NCBI RefSeq assembly: GCF_003545715.1
Contig: NZ_QVNU01000003.1
Location: forward strand, 372,001 to 436,000
DNA: 64,000 nucleotides
DNA from: Taibaiella koreensis
GTDB taxonomy: Bacteria; Bacteroidota; Bacteroidia; Chitinophagales; Chitinophagaceae
Reading direction: 5' to 3'
Notes under the pieces: generated by a model
Database searches by the model: none
What the model was told of the DNA's origin: nothing
The model's input: the letters and a program-made list of their open reading frames with translations, nothing else
Made by a program: the position numbers and the translations under genes
Shown: piece by piece, positions 26,365 through 34,367 of the stretch
How the letters are laid out: each line of letters starts with the position of its first letter
How positions within the stretch are numbered: the stretch's first letter is position 1

Positions 26365-28986
26365 TTAGAAATATAAAGGGTTCGACGGGGGATTTTCAGT
26401 ATTGTTATCGTTGTCGCTTACCGGAGGTGGGGTAGGAGCCGGGGTTGCCGGCACCACCGGGGCCGGAGCAATATCATCCCGCTCCAGGCTGTTCAGGTAT
26501 TTTTCATCGATATAATTGGGGAACAGTGAAGGAATGATCAGGCTCATATCGCTGCTGCCGGTATCTTCTATCGCCCTCATCGGCGCAATGCAATCGACGA
26601 TGCCATTGTATTTTCTCCTGATGAAATAGCCCTTGTGGGTAAACTCGATATCCGCCTCGTAAGCGACGCCCGGCCGCTTCTGGAAAATATCGTTGCCGCT
26701 CACACGGTAGGTCTTGGAGCCGATCAGGAACTGGCTCGTCTGCAGCTTGTCGAAATTAAGGTTATGGTCGAACGCCAGCACTTTTTCCTCCGCCTGCTCA
26801 AAGCTGTTCAGATCGTTAAAGATGCGGGCAAACAGTGATTTACGAGGCGCTGCCGGCTTCTTGGGCTGCTGCGCCTCCGGCTCCTGGTCGCCGAACACCA
26901 GCTGAATAGGATAGCCCGTCATTTCGGCGTTCACTCTTATGGAATTGTTGAACACGCCTTTGATACAGATGTCCTTAAGCTCATTGCTGTTGAGCAGGTT
27001 GATCCGCGACTCGCTTACCTGCAGCTGCTGCACCAGGCTTTGCTTCATCTTATCCACCAGCGGCTTGAACATGAAGCTGCGGCCTGTAAGAATGATGCCG
27101 GCACAGTTGAAATCTTTCTTGTTATCCTTGATCAGGCGTATATACCGCACAGCCGTATCGGCAATAAAATCGCAGGTCTCGTTGATATAGCTGTAGAAGT
27201 CGGATACATTCTCCAACCCGCTCAGCAGGCTGATCAGCGTATTGATGCCGTCGCCGTATTCGATAAGGTCGCGGAAGCCGATATCCCCGCTCCGGGCATG
27301 GTCCCAGGTATCGCGCACCTGATCGCTGATATGGCTGCTTTTGTAATTGAATTTTAAACGCTCCAGCTCGTTGTAAAAGTTGTTCTTCCGCTCCAGGTCA
27401 TCACTGGTCAGAATGCGTATCACCTTATCCTTGATATACCTGATGCTGCTTTGATGGGTCTGCGCCGTCTGCCGGATATAGTGCAGCAGCGTCTCAAAAA
27501 TAGCATAGGTGATCATATTGCCGGCCCCGGAAAAGCCATTGCGGTACACGGGATTCAGGTCAAAAATATTTTCCTTGCCGGTACGGATAACGGAAAAGTC
27601 AGTAGTGCCTTTGCCCGAATCGATAATGATATAGTCGCGGTCTTTCTCGATCGAGATATTGTTCTTGTTGATGTACCCGATAAAAGAAGCGTCGCTTTCC
27701 GATATTGTCGACACTTCCCAGGCCAGGATGCGGTCTTTATATTCATGCTCGCTCAGCTCCTGGAAAATATTGTGCAGCTGGTGTTGGATATAGTTGATGT
27801 CGTTGGTATCGTAAATATTGGGCACCAGCAGCATCAGGCGAATGAAGCGGGTAGCTTTATCGTAGCGTATGAACTCCTTTTTGAGGAAGGAGGCGATCAT
27901 TACCTTTAGAATGGTATTGTATACCTTCTGCTTGATCTCGCTTAGCTTGATCGGGATGCCGTAGCCCTGCTTCTCTATCTCGAAAGTCACACCGCTCAGC
28001 AGGTCTTCATGTTTGTGGATTATTTTGAGATTGGGCAGCTGGTGGAACTTCTGCGCCGTAAGCGTATTGAAGCCGTCCTTGGTATTGACCAGCATCTTCA
28101 GGTTATCGGCAATGTTTTTAATGAACACTTCCCGGTCGATATCCTCATAGTCGCCCGTCAGCTGTTCCTTCAGGTAGAAGAGCGATTTGTAGAAATTAGT
28201 ATTCTTCTCTTCCTGGTAAAAGTCAACCACCTCGTTCTGCGATACCCATCCGTTGCTTTTATGAAAGGAAACGATGTTGCGGAAAAGGTTCTCGATCTCA
28301 GGACGCCTTTCCTGCAGGTTAAAATCGTTGGTATAGCGCTTCACCGCCATCTGGCTCGATTCGGAGCCGAAGTCGAGCGCGATGCCCAGGAACTGCGAAG
28401 GATGCGCGAGGTAGAGGTCCACGGCATTGGAATATTGCTCCTCACCCACTTCCAGCACCACGCGTAGCGTCAACTTATTGCGGTCAAACAAAGCCTGGTC
28501 GATCTCCCTGGTCTGGCGGCTTTTCACATGCACCACATTCTGCTTCGATTCAAAGCTGAGCGCCAGGTGACTATTGGCCTGGCCCAGTTGCTGCACTTGT
28601 TCCCGTACCGGCAGTATAGCTTCCGGCTTCGGCTTTTTATCCCTGCTCACATAATCTTCGAGATCCTCGTAGCTCAGTCTTTCTTTAGCGGCCGGAGCCT
28701 GCTCTGCTGCGGGTTTTGGAGCCGCTTTTTGTTCAAACAGCTTCAGCGTTATCACATCGTCATTGAGCGTGCATTCCGCTTCGATACGGCTCATCGGGAT
28801 ATCGTGACTACCTTCCACAAAAGTGCGGATCACGCTGCTCCTGAGAATGCTGAAAAGATTGAAGCTGGTGAGGCTGGGCACTTCTATAATATAGCTGTTG
28901 TTCTTTGGTTGAAAATGCTGCCCGGTCAGCTCAAGCAGCATTTCCCTGCGATCGTTTATGATTACGGGGAGAGAATAAAAATTCAT
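26365..28986 (-). CDS. Hsp70/actin-fold (ASKHA) ATPase, first gene of the SEDS-PBP operon
   Basis: An 873-residue soluble protein. Residues 1-195 form an N-terminal region without a known match. The ATPase core shows the three ASKHA nucleotide motifs. Phosphate 1 is at about 200-212 (LGIALDFGSESSQMAVK), phosphate 2 at about 452-466 (DYIIIDSGKGTTDFSVIR) and the adenosine motif at about 629-645 (AGIILTGRSFMFKPLV). The C-terminal 170 residues include a short beta-rich segment and a Pro-rich tail. The order of motifs and the long insertions are nearer to divergent Hsp70-like proteins than to MreB. No substrate-binding domain of DnaK type is seen. It leads a tight minus-strand operon with membrane partners. 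Confidence 0.8.
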   Translation of the reverse strand: MNFYSLPVIINDRREMLLELTGQHFQPKNNSYIIEVPSLTSFNLFSILRSSVIRTFVEGSHDIPMSRIEAECTLNDDVITLKLFEQKAAPKPAAEQAPAAKERLSYEDLEDYVSRDKKPKPEAILPVREQVQQLGQANSHLALSFESKQNVVHVKSRQTREIDQALFDRNKLTLRVVLEVGEEQYSNAVDLYLAHPSQFLGIALDFGSESSQMAVKRYTNDFNLQERRPEIENLFRNIVSFHKSNGWVSQNEVVDFYQEEKNTNFYKSLFYLKEQLTGDYEDIDREVFIKNIADNLKMLVNTKDGFNTLTAQKFHQLPNLKIIHKHEDLLSGVTFEIEKQGYGIPIKLSEIKQKVYNTILKVMIASFLKKEFIRYDKATRFIRLMLLVPNIYDTNDINYIQHQLHNIFQELSEHEYKDRILAWEVSTISESDASFIGYINKNNISIEKDRDYIIIDSGKGTTDFSVIRTGKENIFDLNPVYRNGFSGAGNMITYAIFETLLHYIRQTAQTHQSSIRYIKDKVIRILTSDDLERKNNFYNELERLKFNYKSSHISDQVRDTWDHARSGDIGFRDLIEYGDGINTLISLLSGLENVSDFYSYINETCDFIADTAVRYIRLIKDNKKDFNCAGIILTGRSFMFKPLVDKMKQSLVQQLQVSESRINLLNSNELKDICIKGVFNNSIRVNAEMTGYPIQLVFGDQEPEAQQPKKPAAPRKSLFARIFNDLNSFEQAEEKVLAFDHNLNFDKLQTSQFLIGSKTYRVSGNDIFQKRPGVAYEADIEFTHKGYFIRRKYNGIVDCIAPMRAIEDTGSSDMSLIIPSLFPNYIDEKYLNSLERDDIAPAPVVPATPAPTPPPVSDNDNNTENPPSNPLYF

Positions 28987-29020
28987 TGTACAGAGTGATT
29001 TGTCTGGTAAAAAATCAAAA

Positions 29021-29028
29021 CAAATGTA
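29021..29028 (-). promoter_or_regulatory. Candidate -7 box (TACATTTG) for the five-gene envelope operon
   Basis: On the minus strand TACATTTG fits TAnnTTTG and lies 34 bases before the ATPase start codon. No clear -33 TTG is present at standard spacing, so the call rests on the -7 box and its position. Confidence 0.5.
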
Positions 29029-29095
29029 GTTTAAATTTGAACAGAGCGGCTGTCCCTGCGCGTATTGTTCCTGCAGCTGAAGCCTGTGCCAAAAC

Positions 29096-29126
29096 GCGCC
29101 CTGGTCCTTTAAAGGAAGCAGGGCGC
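29096..29126 (-). terminator. Terminator of the fatty-acid hydroxylase gene
   Basis: GCGCCCTG and CAGGGCGC form an 8-bp stem enclosing an inner TCCTTT/AAAGGA pairing. On the minus strand it is followed by GTTTT. It lies 20 bases beyond the hydroxylase stop codon and separates that gene from the envelope operon. Confidence 0.75.
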
Positions 29127-29145
29127 CTGGAAAATATTGCCGGAA

Positions 29146-29757
29146 TTACTTTTTAGGAGGAATAGTGCCAAAGACATGGTCCCAAAGCACCGAGCTGACC
29201 CCAAACCCTTTTTCGGGATACTTATAGTGGTGCAGGTGATGGTTGCGCCACAGCGCCTTAAGAAAGGCCGGCGGTGTAAAGGCATGTATGGCATAGTGCA
29301 TGCTGCCGTACATCAGGTAGCCCGAGAGAAAGCCCGGGAAAAAGGCCAGCACGTTCCAGTCCATGATCAGGTATTGCAGGCTGAAGAACACTGAGGCCAC
29401 AATGATGCTGGGCACCGGTGGCATAAACAATCGTTCCCGGTCGCGGGGATATTCGTGATGGATACCGTGCAGCTTATAGATCACCTTGCTCAGCCTGGGC
29501 TTCTCCGAAACGAAATGGAATACAAAACGATGCAGCACATATTCCATCAGGCTCCAGATAAGCATACCAAGGAAAAAGAACAGGAGCATGCGGCCAATGC
29601 TCAGGTATTTGTAGGCATGACCATAGTAAAGAAGGAAGGCAATAATCGGAAGGTAAAGGCTATAAATAACGACGGGGTGTGTTTTGGTCATCATCTCCAG
29701 GTACTCGCTCTGAAACAACCTGCCCTGGCCCTTATTTTTGATCTTGTCGATGTGCAT
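29146..29757 (-). CDS. Fatty acid hydroxylase / sterol desaturase superfamily protein
   Basis: The 203-residue integral membrane protein carries the histidine boxes of the di-iron fatty acid hydroxylase superfamily. These are HRFVFHF, then KLHGIHHEYP, HYAIH and WRNHHLHHYKYPEKGFGVSS. Four hydrophobic segments are visible, including VIYSLYLPIIAFLLYYGHAY and SIGRMLLFFFLGMLIWSLM. Related enzymes hydroxylate the 2-position of fatty acyl chains in ceramides, and Bacteroidota are known to make sphingolipids, so that substrate is plausible but not shown. It forms its own transcription unit with a terminator. Confidence 0.85.
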   Translation of the reverse strand: MHIDKIKNKGQGRLFQSEYLEMMTKTHPVVIYSLYLPIIAFLLYYGHAYKYLSIGRMLLFFFLGMLIWSLMEYVLHRFVFHFVSEKPRLSKVIYKLHGIHHEYPRDRERLFMPPVPSIIVASVFFSLQYLIMDWNVLAFFPGFLSGYLMYGSMHYAIHAFTPPAFLKALWRNHHLHHYKYPEKGFGVSSVLWDHVFGTIPPKK

Positions 29758-29860
29758 TCGATGCCTGTTTTGGTTTTACGAATATAACATAAGTACAATC
29801 AAAATTGTTGCTCTGTCCCTGTGCATGTCCTATGCTTTCGGGGTGCCATTAGGACAATTT

Positions 29861-29892
29861 AAAAAGCCGGCACCCCTATCGGGCGCCGGCTT
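29861..29892 (-). terminator. Terminator of paaA
   Basis: GCCGGC-A-CCC and GGG-C-GCCGGC form a G/C stem (one mismatch) around CTATC. On the minus strand the stem is followed by TTTTTAAATT. It starts directly after the paaA stop codon. Confidence 0.85.
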
Positions 29893-29894
29893 CA

Positions 29895-30845
29895 TTATGC
29901 CGCTTTAGGGCTTGCTTGTCTTGATTTTCGTTTCTCTGCATAAGCCTGAGCCGCGTCCCGAACCCAGGCGCCGTCTTCCCAGGCCTTTTTACGGGTCTCC
30001 AGCCTTTCCTTGTTGCAGGGGCCATTGCCCTTCACTACGTTCCAGAATTCGTCCCAGTTGATCGTGCCGAAGTCATAGTGTCCCCGCTCCTCGTTCCATT
30101 TCAGGTCTTTGTCGGGTATGGTAAGCCCGAGTATCTTGGCTTGCTCCACGGTAATGTCTACAAATTTCTGACGCAGCTCATCGTTGCTGAACCGCTTGAT
30201 CTTCCATTTCATGCTCAGTACAGAGTTAGGACTGCTGTCGTCCGTAGGGCCAAACATCATGATCGAGGGCCACCACCAGCGGTTAAGCGCATCCTGTGCC
30301 ATCTTCTGCTGCACTTTGCTGCCTTTGCTCAGGCTGAGCATGATCTCGTAGCCCTGGCGCTGGTGAAAGCTTTCCTCTTTACATACCCGTATCATGGCGC
30401 GGCTGTATGGCCCGTAAGAGGCGCGACAAAGGGGCACCTGGTTCATAATGGCAGCCCCGTCCACCAGCCAGCCTACAGCGCCCATATCGGCCCAGGTAAT
30501 GGTAGGATAATTGAATATGGAAGAATACTTGGCCTCGCCGCTGTGCAGCTGGCTGTACATTTTATCGCGTGTAATGCCCAGGGTTTCGGCGGCGCTATAG
30601 AGGTAGAGACCATGGCCTGCCTCATCCTGTACCTTGGCCAGCAGCACCGATTTGCGGCGCAGCGAAGGGGCGCGGGTAATCCAGTTGCCCTCAGGCAGCA
30701 TGCCTACGATCTCGCTGTGCGCATGCTGCGAGATCTGCCTTATCAGGGTTTGCCGGTATTTCTCCGGCATCCAGTCTTTGGGCTCTATACGCAGCTCGTT
30801 ATCGATTTTCTCCTGGAACTGCTGTTCCAAATTAATTTCAGACAT
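29895..30845 (-). CDS. paaA: Phenylacetyl-CoA 1,2-epoxidase subunit PaaA (orphan)
   Basis: The 316-residue protein matches the catalytic di-iron subunit of the phenylacetyl-CoA epoxidase, which opens aerobic phenylacetate breakdown. Diagnostic parts are [39 protein letters not shown] and [17 protein letters not shown], which contain the Glu/His iron ligands. [19 protein letters not shown] is also typical. paaB, C, D and E are normally adjacent, but here the gene is followed by a terminator and preceded by an unrelated gene, so it stands alone in this window. The start at 30845 gives the usual N-terminus. Confidence 0.93.
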   Translation of the reverse strand: MSEINLEQQFQEKIDNELRIEPKDWMPEKYRQTLIRQISQHAHSEIVGMLPEGNWITRAPSLRRKSVLLAKVQDEAGHGLYLYSAAETLGITRDKMYSQLHSGEAKYSSIFNYPTITWADMGAVGWLVDGAAIMNQVPLCRASYGPYSRAMIRVCKEESFHQRQGYEIMLSLSKGSKVQQKMAQDALNRWWWPSIMMFGPTDDSSPNSVLSMKWKIKRFSNDELRQKFVDITVEQAKILGLTIPDKDLKWNEERGHYDFGTINWDEFWNVVKGNGPCNKERLETRKKAWEDGAWVRDAAQAYAEKRKSRQASPKAA

Positions 30846-30868
30846 AAAACTATCCTTTATACAGGTAC

Positions 30869-30888
30869 CAAAGGTACGACAATTGTCG
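30869..30888 (-). promoter_or_regulatory. paaA -7 box (TACCTTTG) with adjoining palindrome CGACAATTGTCG
   Basis: On the minus strand TACCTTTG (30869-30876) fits the Bacteroidota -7 consensus, 23 bases before the paaA ATG. Directly upstream lies a perfect 12-base palindrome, CGACAATTGTCG (30877-30888), between the -7 and expected -33 positions. This is a good place for a repressor operator; the regulator is unknown. Confidence 0.6.
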
Positions 30889-30941
30889 CTAAGCGTATAC
30901 AGGATGACAGGAAGTTAATATCGTTAAAACCTGATGATGGG

Positions 30942-32015
30942 TCAATGGCCCACCGCTATCTTTTCATAATAAACTTCGGCGCCCGTCTGTAAGCGCAGGA
31001 GGTACAGGCCATTGGACCATCGGCCTACGTCTATGGTTGTTTGTGGCCGGCCTGCTGGTAGCGTTGTCCGGAAAACGGGCCTGCCAGAGATATCGGAAAA
31101 GGAAAGAACGGCCTCCTGCTTTAAGAGTGCTTTAAAGGCCAGGTATAATTGCCCCGCGGCAGGGTTGGGATAACACTGCAGCACTGCCCGGGCCGGTTTC
31201 GGATCCTTGATACCCAAAGGTACCGGGTACAAAGTATCGCAGGCTTCCGGTACGAGCTTCAGGGAATAAAAGCTGTCGGAATAGCAGCGTAGGGTATCAT
31301 AAGGTGCGTAAGGGGCCCCGTAACCATCTGCCACGTTCAGGATGATCTTAGAAGGCAAAAAGTCGCCGGCAATGCGTTCTATATACTTCCCTGGAAATCT
31401 ATCATTCGACCCGCCAACAGCGATGCCCCAATTATACGACGGGTACGCTGTAGTACTAAAGGGGGGGATACCGGGGGTACCGGGGGCCTTCAGCGCATGG
31501 ATAAAATAAGTCCGCAGGTGGGCCGTATCATAGAGCAATACCCGCACGGAATCTAGCACAAAGCAAAAGGAAGTGTCGCCCGAAATGGGATTGGGCCTCA
31601 GGTCAGCACTTTGGGGCCCGCCAGGAGTTGGCGGAACTGGCAGGCAAATGGTATCGCCCTCCTGTGCGTTATATACGAATAAGGGCGTGAAGCGGTTAAA
31701 GTTTTCATTGTAAACAAATACCGTGTCTGTATTGTCGTAGAAATAGTAGTCCCTGTTATTAGGATGGAAGCCTCCTAAAACATCGCTGCGTATATCGGTG
31801 ATCACTTTGCGGCAGGCGATGCCATCGATCAGGGTATCCTTTATGGATTGCGTATGAAAAGTACTGTTGGTTTGTGACCTTGGCTCCCCCTGGTACTCGA
31901 TATGGACGCTGTAGTACCACCATTCGGCGCCCACCGGCGCAAATTGATTTTGGCTATAGCTCCGGCCGCCGGCCAGCAGCAACAATACGATAATAAGGTG
32001 GAAAATTTTTTTCAT
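30942..32015 (-). CDS. Secreted protein with T9SS type A sorting domain
   Basis: The 357-residue protein starts with a signal peptide (MKKIFHLIIVLLLLAGGRSY, SQ). I use the ATG at 32015; an upstream in-frame ATG adds nine residues before the charged start. The middle part is an unrecognised beta-rich region (VGAEWWYYSVHIEYQGEP onwards). The last 80 residues form a type A T9SS sorting domain with YPNPAAGQLYLAF and SNGLYLLRLQTGAEVYYEKI. The protein should be exported across the outer membrane. The immediate neighbour downstream on the same strand is paaA, with a separate promoter. Confidence 0.85.
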   Translation of the reverse strand: MKKIFHLIIVLLLLAGGRSYSQNQFAPVGAEWWYYSVHIEYQGEPRSQTNSTFHTQSIKDTLIDGIACRKVITDIRSDVLGGFHPNNRDYYFYDNTDTVFVYNENFNRFTPLFVYNAQEGDTICLPVPPTPGGPQSADLRPNPISGDTSFCFVLDSVRVLLYDTAHLRTYFIHALKAPGTPGIPPFSTTAYPSYNWGIAVGGSNDRFPGKYIERIAGDFLPSKIILNVADGYGAPYAPYDTLRCYSDSFYSLKLVPEACDTLYPVPLGIKDPKPARAVLQCYPNPAAGQLYLAFKALLKQEAVLSFSDISGRPVFRTTLPAGRPQTTIDVGRWSNGLYLLRLQTGAEVYYEKIAVGH

Positions 32016-32152
32016 GATGATATGATTTTTGAACATATTCAAAAATACACAATTAGCAAATATGAACGATGTTATTGTCTGCCCGGTGTCATTTTTTTAT
32101 TACCTATAAGCAGAATCGATCCCCATTAGATGTTCATACGCTTGCTTAATTC

Positions 32153-32160
32153 TAATTTTG
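32153..32160 (+). promoter_or_regulatory. Candidate -7 box (TAATTTTG) of mqo
   Basis: TAATTTTG fits TAnnTTTG and ends 23 bases before the mqo ATG. No well-spaced -33 element is clear. Confidence 0.5.
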
Positions 32161-32183
32161 CATTTCATTCTATTCTTTGAATC

Positions 32184-33695
32184 ATGTCAAGAAAACAGGA
32201 AGAGCAAACCGTAGATGCGGTGCTGATAGGCGCCGGCATCATGAGCGCCACGCTGGGCGTGTTTTTAAAGCAGTTACAGCCCGATTGGACCATCGAGGTG
32301 CTGGAACGCCTCGACGAGGTGGCCGCCGAAAGCTCGGCTGCCTGGAATAATGCCGGCACCGGCCACTCGGCATTGTGCGAGCTTAACTATACGCCCGAAA
32401 AGGAAGACGGTACCGTCGATTGTACCAAAGCGTACAAGATCAATGAGCAATTTGAAACCTCCAAGCAATTCTGGGCCTACCTGGTTGAAAATGGCCTGAT
32501 CAAAAGCGATTTCATCCAATCGGTGCCGCATATGAGCTTCGTGCGCGGTGAGAAAGACGCTGCCTTCCTGAAGAAAAGGGTGGCTACCCTTACGCAAAGC
32601 CCCCTGTTTGAAGGCATGCAATACAGCGACGACCATGATACACTGAGATCCTGGTTCCCGCTCATGATGGAGCACAGGGGCCCTGAGGAAAAAGTAGCTG
32701 CTACAAAAATGGATATCGGCACCGATGTCAATTTCGGCGCGCTCACCTGGTCCATGATCCGATACCTGTTCCGCCAGCCGGGCGTGGGCATTCACGTAGC
32801 ACATGAGGTCAAGGACGTAGAGCGCAGCGAGGATGGCCAATACTGGGAGATCAAGGTGCGCAATATGACTACTGATCAGAGCCGTACCATCCGTTCCCGT
32901 TTTGTCTTCATCGGCGCCGGCGGCGGTGCTTTACACCTACTCGAAAAATCCGGTATACCCGAAGCCAAAGGCTACGGCGGCTTCCCGGTAAGCGGGCAAT
33001 GGTTACGCTGTATCAACCCCGATATCATCGAAAGGCATCATGCCAAAGTATATGGCAAAGCCGCTGTGGGGGCCCCGCCTATGTCGGTGCCACACCTCGA
33101 TAGCCGTATGATCAACGGCAAAAAAGAGCTGCTGTTCGGCCCCTTTGCCGGCTTTTCCACCAAGTTCCTGAAGAATGGCTCCTATATGGACTTGCCCACC
33201 TCGATCAAGCTCAACAATATCGTACCCATGATCCAGGTAGGACTGCACAATATGCAGCTCACCAAATACCTGATCCAGCAAGTGCGGCTTTCTCCCGAAG
33301 AGAAGCTGGAAGCACTGCAGGAGTTCTACCCCGACGCTAAGCTCGACGACTGGGAGCTGGCTATCGCAGGACAGCGGGTACAGGTGATCAAAAAAGATAA
33401 GAATGGCGACGGCATCCTGGAATTCGGTACGGAGCTGGTACATGCCGCCGACGGCTCCATCGCAGCTTTGCTGGGAGCATCGCCTGGTGCATCCACCTCC
33501 GTTTCCGTTATGCTCGACTTGCTGAAAGCCTGTTTTGCAGAAGAGATGCAAACGCCGGCCTGGCAAAGCAAGCTGCAGCAAATGATCCCGGCTTATGGGC
33601 AACACCTTGCTACTGATGGCGGGCTGCTTGACAAAACGCGGGCCTGGACCAGCTCGGTGCTGCAATTAAAGCCGTCTATCGCCGAGCCGGTATAG
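32184..33695 (+). CDS. mqo: Malate:quinone oxidoreductase
   Basis: A 503-residue FAD enzyme that oxidises malate to oxaloacetate and passes electrons to the membrane quinone pool, in place of or beside NAD-dependent malate dehydrogenase. The N-terminal FAD-binding motif is VDAVLIGAGIMSATLGVFL. Family motifs follow: SSAAWNNAGTGHSALCELNY, FGALTWSMIRYLF, GAGGGALHLLEKSGIPE and GASPGASTSVSVMLDLL near the end. It is a single gene with its own promoter and would feed the same quinone pool as the nearby complex I. Confidence 0.97.
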   Translation: MSRKQEEQTVDAVLIGAGIMSATLGVFLKQLQPDWTIEVLERLDEVAAESSAAWNNAGTGHSALCELNYTPEKEDGTVDCTKAYKINEQFETSKQFWAYLVENGLIKSDFIQSVPHMSFVRGEKDAAFLKKRVATLTQSPLFEGMQYSDDHDTLRSWFPLMMEHRGPEEKVAATKMDIGTDVNFGALTWSMIRYLFRQPGVGIHVAHEVKDVERSEDGQYWEIKVRNMTTDQSRTIRSRFVFIGAGGGALHLLEKSGIPEAKGYGGFPVSGQWLRCINPDIIERHHAKVYGKAAVGAPPMSVPHLDSRMINGKKELLFGPFAGFSTKFLKNGSYMDLPTSIKLNNIVPMIQVGLHNMQLTKYLIQQVRLSPEEKLEALQEFYPDAKLDDWELAIAGQRVQVIKKDKNGDGILEFGTELVHAADGSIAALLGASPGASTSVSVMLDLLKACFAEEMQTPAWQSKLQQMIPAYGQHLATDGGLLDKTRAWTSSVLQLKPSIAEPV

Positions 33696-33730
33696 ATTTT
33701 AATTATAATACCGAAAACGGAACAGATAAA

Positions 33731-33763
33731 TTTGGATTGGGATGATAAAAATCCTTATCTTTG
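33731..33763 (+). promoter_or_regulatory. Promoter of the rimP-nusA-infB operon (TTTG...TATCTTTG)
   Basis: A -33 TTTG at 33731-33734 and a -7 TATCTTTG at 33756-33763 are separated by 21 bases, close to the Bacteroidota vegetative promoter. The start of transcription should lie near 33769, leaving a leader of about 85 bases before rimP. Confidence 0.7.
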
Positions 33764-33774
33764 CACCGTAATTT

Positions 33775-33813
33775 GAAGAAAAAGGGGCCCGGAAGGCCCC
33801 ATTCTTCGTTTTT
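33775..33813 (+). terminator. Terminator-like hairpin in the rimP leader (candidate attenuator)
   Basis: GAAGAA and TTCTTC (outer) and GGGGCC and GGCCCC (inner, loop CGGAA) form a stem followed by GTTTTT. It lies between the promoter and the rimP ATG, so it would stop most transcripts before the operon unless overridden. A second small hairpin GCAGC-TGAG-GCTGC follows at 33823-33836. Confidence 0.65.
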
Positions 33814-33853
33814 AAGTATCTGGCAGCTGAGGCTGCGGCTTGTTTGAAAAACA

Positions 33854-34312
33854 ATGGAAAACAGTATTATCGGTCAGATCACGGAAAGGCTCGAAGCCCT
33901 TATCGAAGGCTCTTCGCTCTTCCTGGTAGACCTCAAAATAAAGCCAACCAATAACATTAAGATCTACCTGGACGGCGACACGGGTGTTACCATCGATGCC
34001 GTATCTAAGATCAACCGGTCTTTATACAAGCAGCTGGAAGAAAGCAGCCTGTTCCCCGATGGCGATTTTTCGCTGGAAGTGAGCAGCGCAGGCGTAGACG
34101 AGCCGTTGAAATTCCTGCGCCAGTATACCAAGAACCTGGGCCGGAAGGTCGAGATCACCCTTAATGATGGTACGCTCAAAGAAGGTGTGCTGAAATTGGC
34201 GACAGAAACGGAGGTGACCATAGATGAACCTGCGGGAAAGAAAAAAGAAATAAAGGAAACCGTCATTCCTTTTGATCATATCAAGAAAACAGTAGTACAA
34301 ATCAGCTTCTGA
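33854..34312 (+). CDS. rimP: Ribosome maturation factor RimP
   Basis: The 152-residue protein assists maturation of the 30S subunit. Recognisable parts are IYLDGDTGVTIDAVSKINRS in the N-terminal alpha/beta domain and FSLEVSSAGVDEPLKFLRQY just after it, then an SH3-like C-terminal domain (GRKVEITLNDGTLKEGVLKL). It is first in the conserved order rimP-nusA-infB, with 55 bases to nusA. Confidence 0.95.
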   Translation: MENSIIGQITERLEALIEGSSLFLVDLKIKPTNNIKIYLDGDTGVTIDAVSKINRSLYKQLEESSLFPDGDFSLEVSSAGVDEPLKFLRQYTKNLGRKVEITLNDGTLKEGVLKLATETEVTIDEPAGKKKEIKETVIPFDHIKKTVVQISF

Positions 34313-34367
34313 CGGGAAGCGCAACAGGAGGATCGCTCAGGCATCCTTCGTTTTAATACTTTATCCA

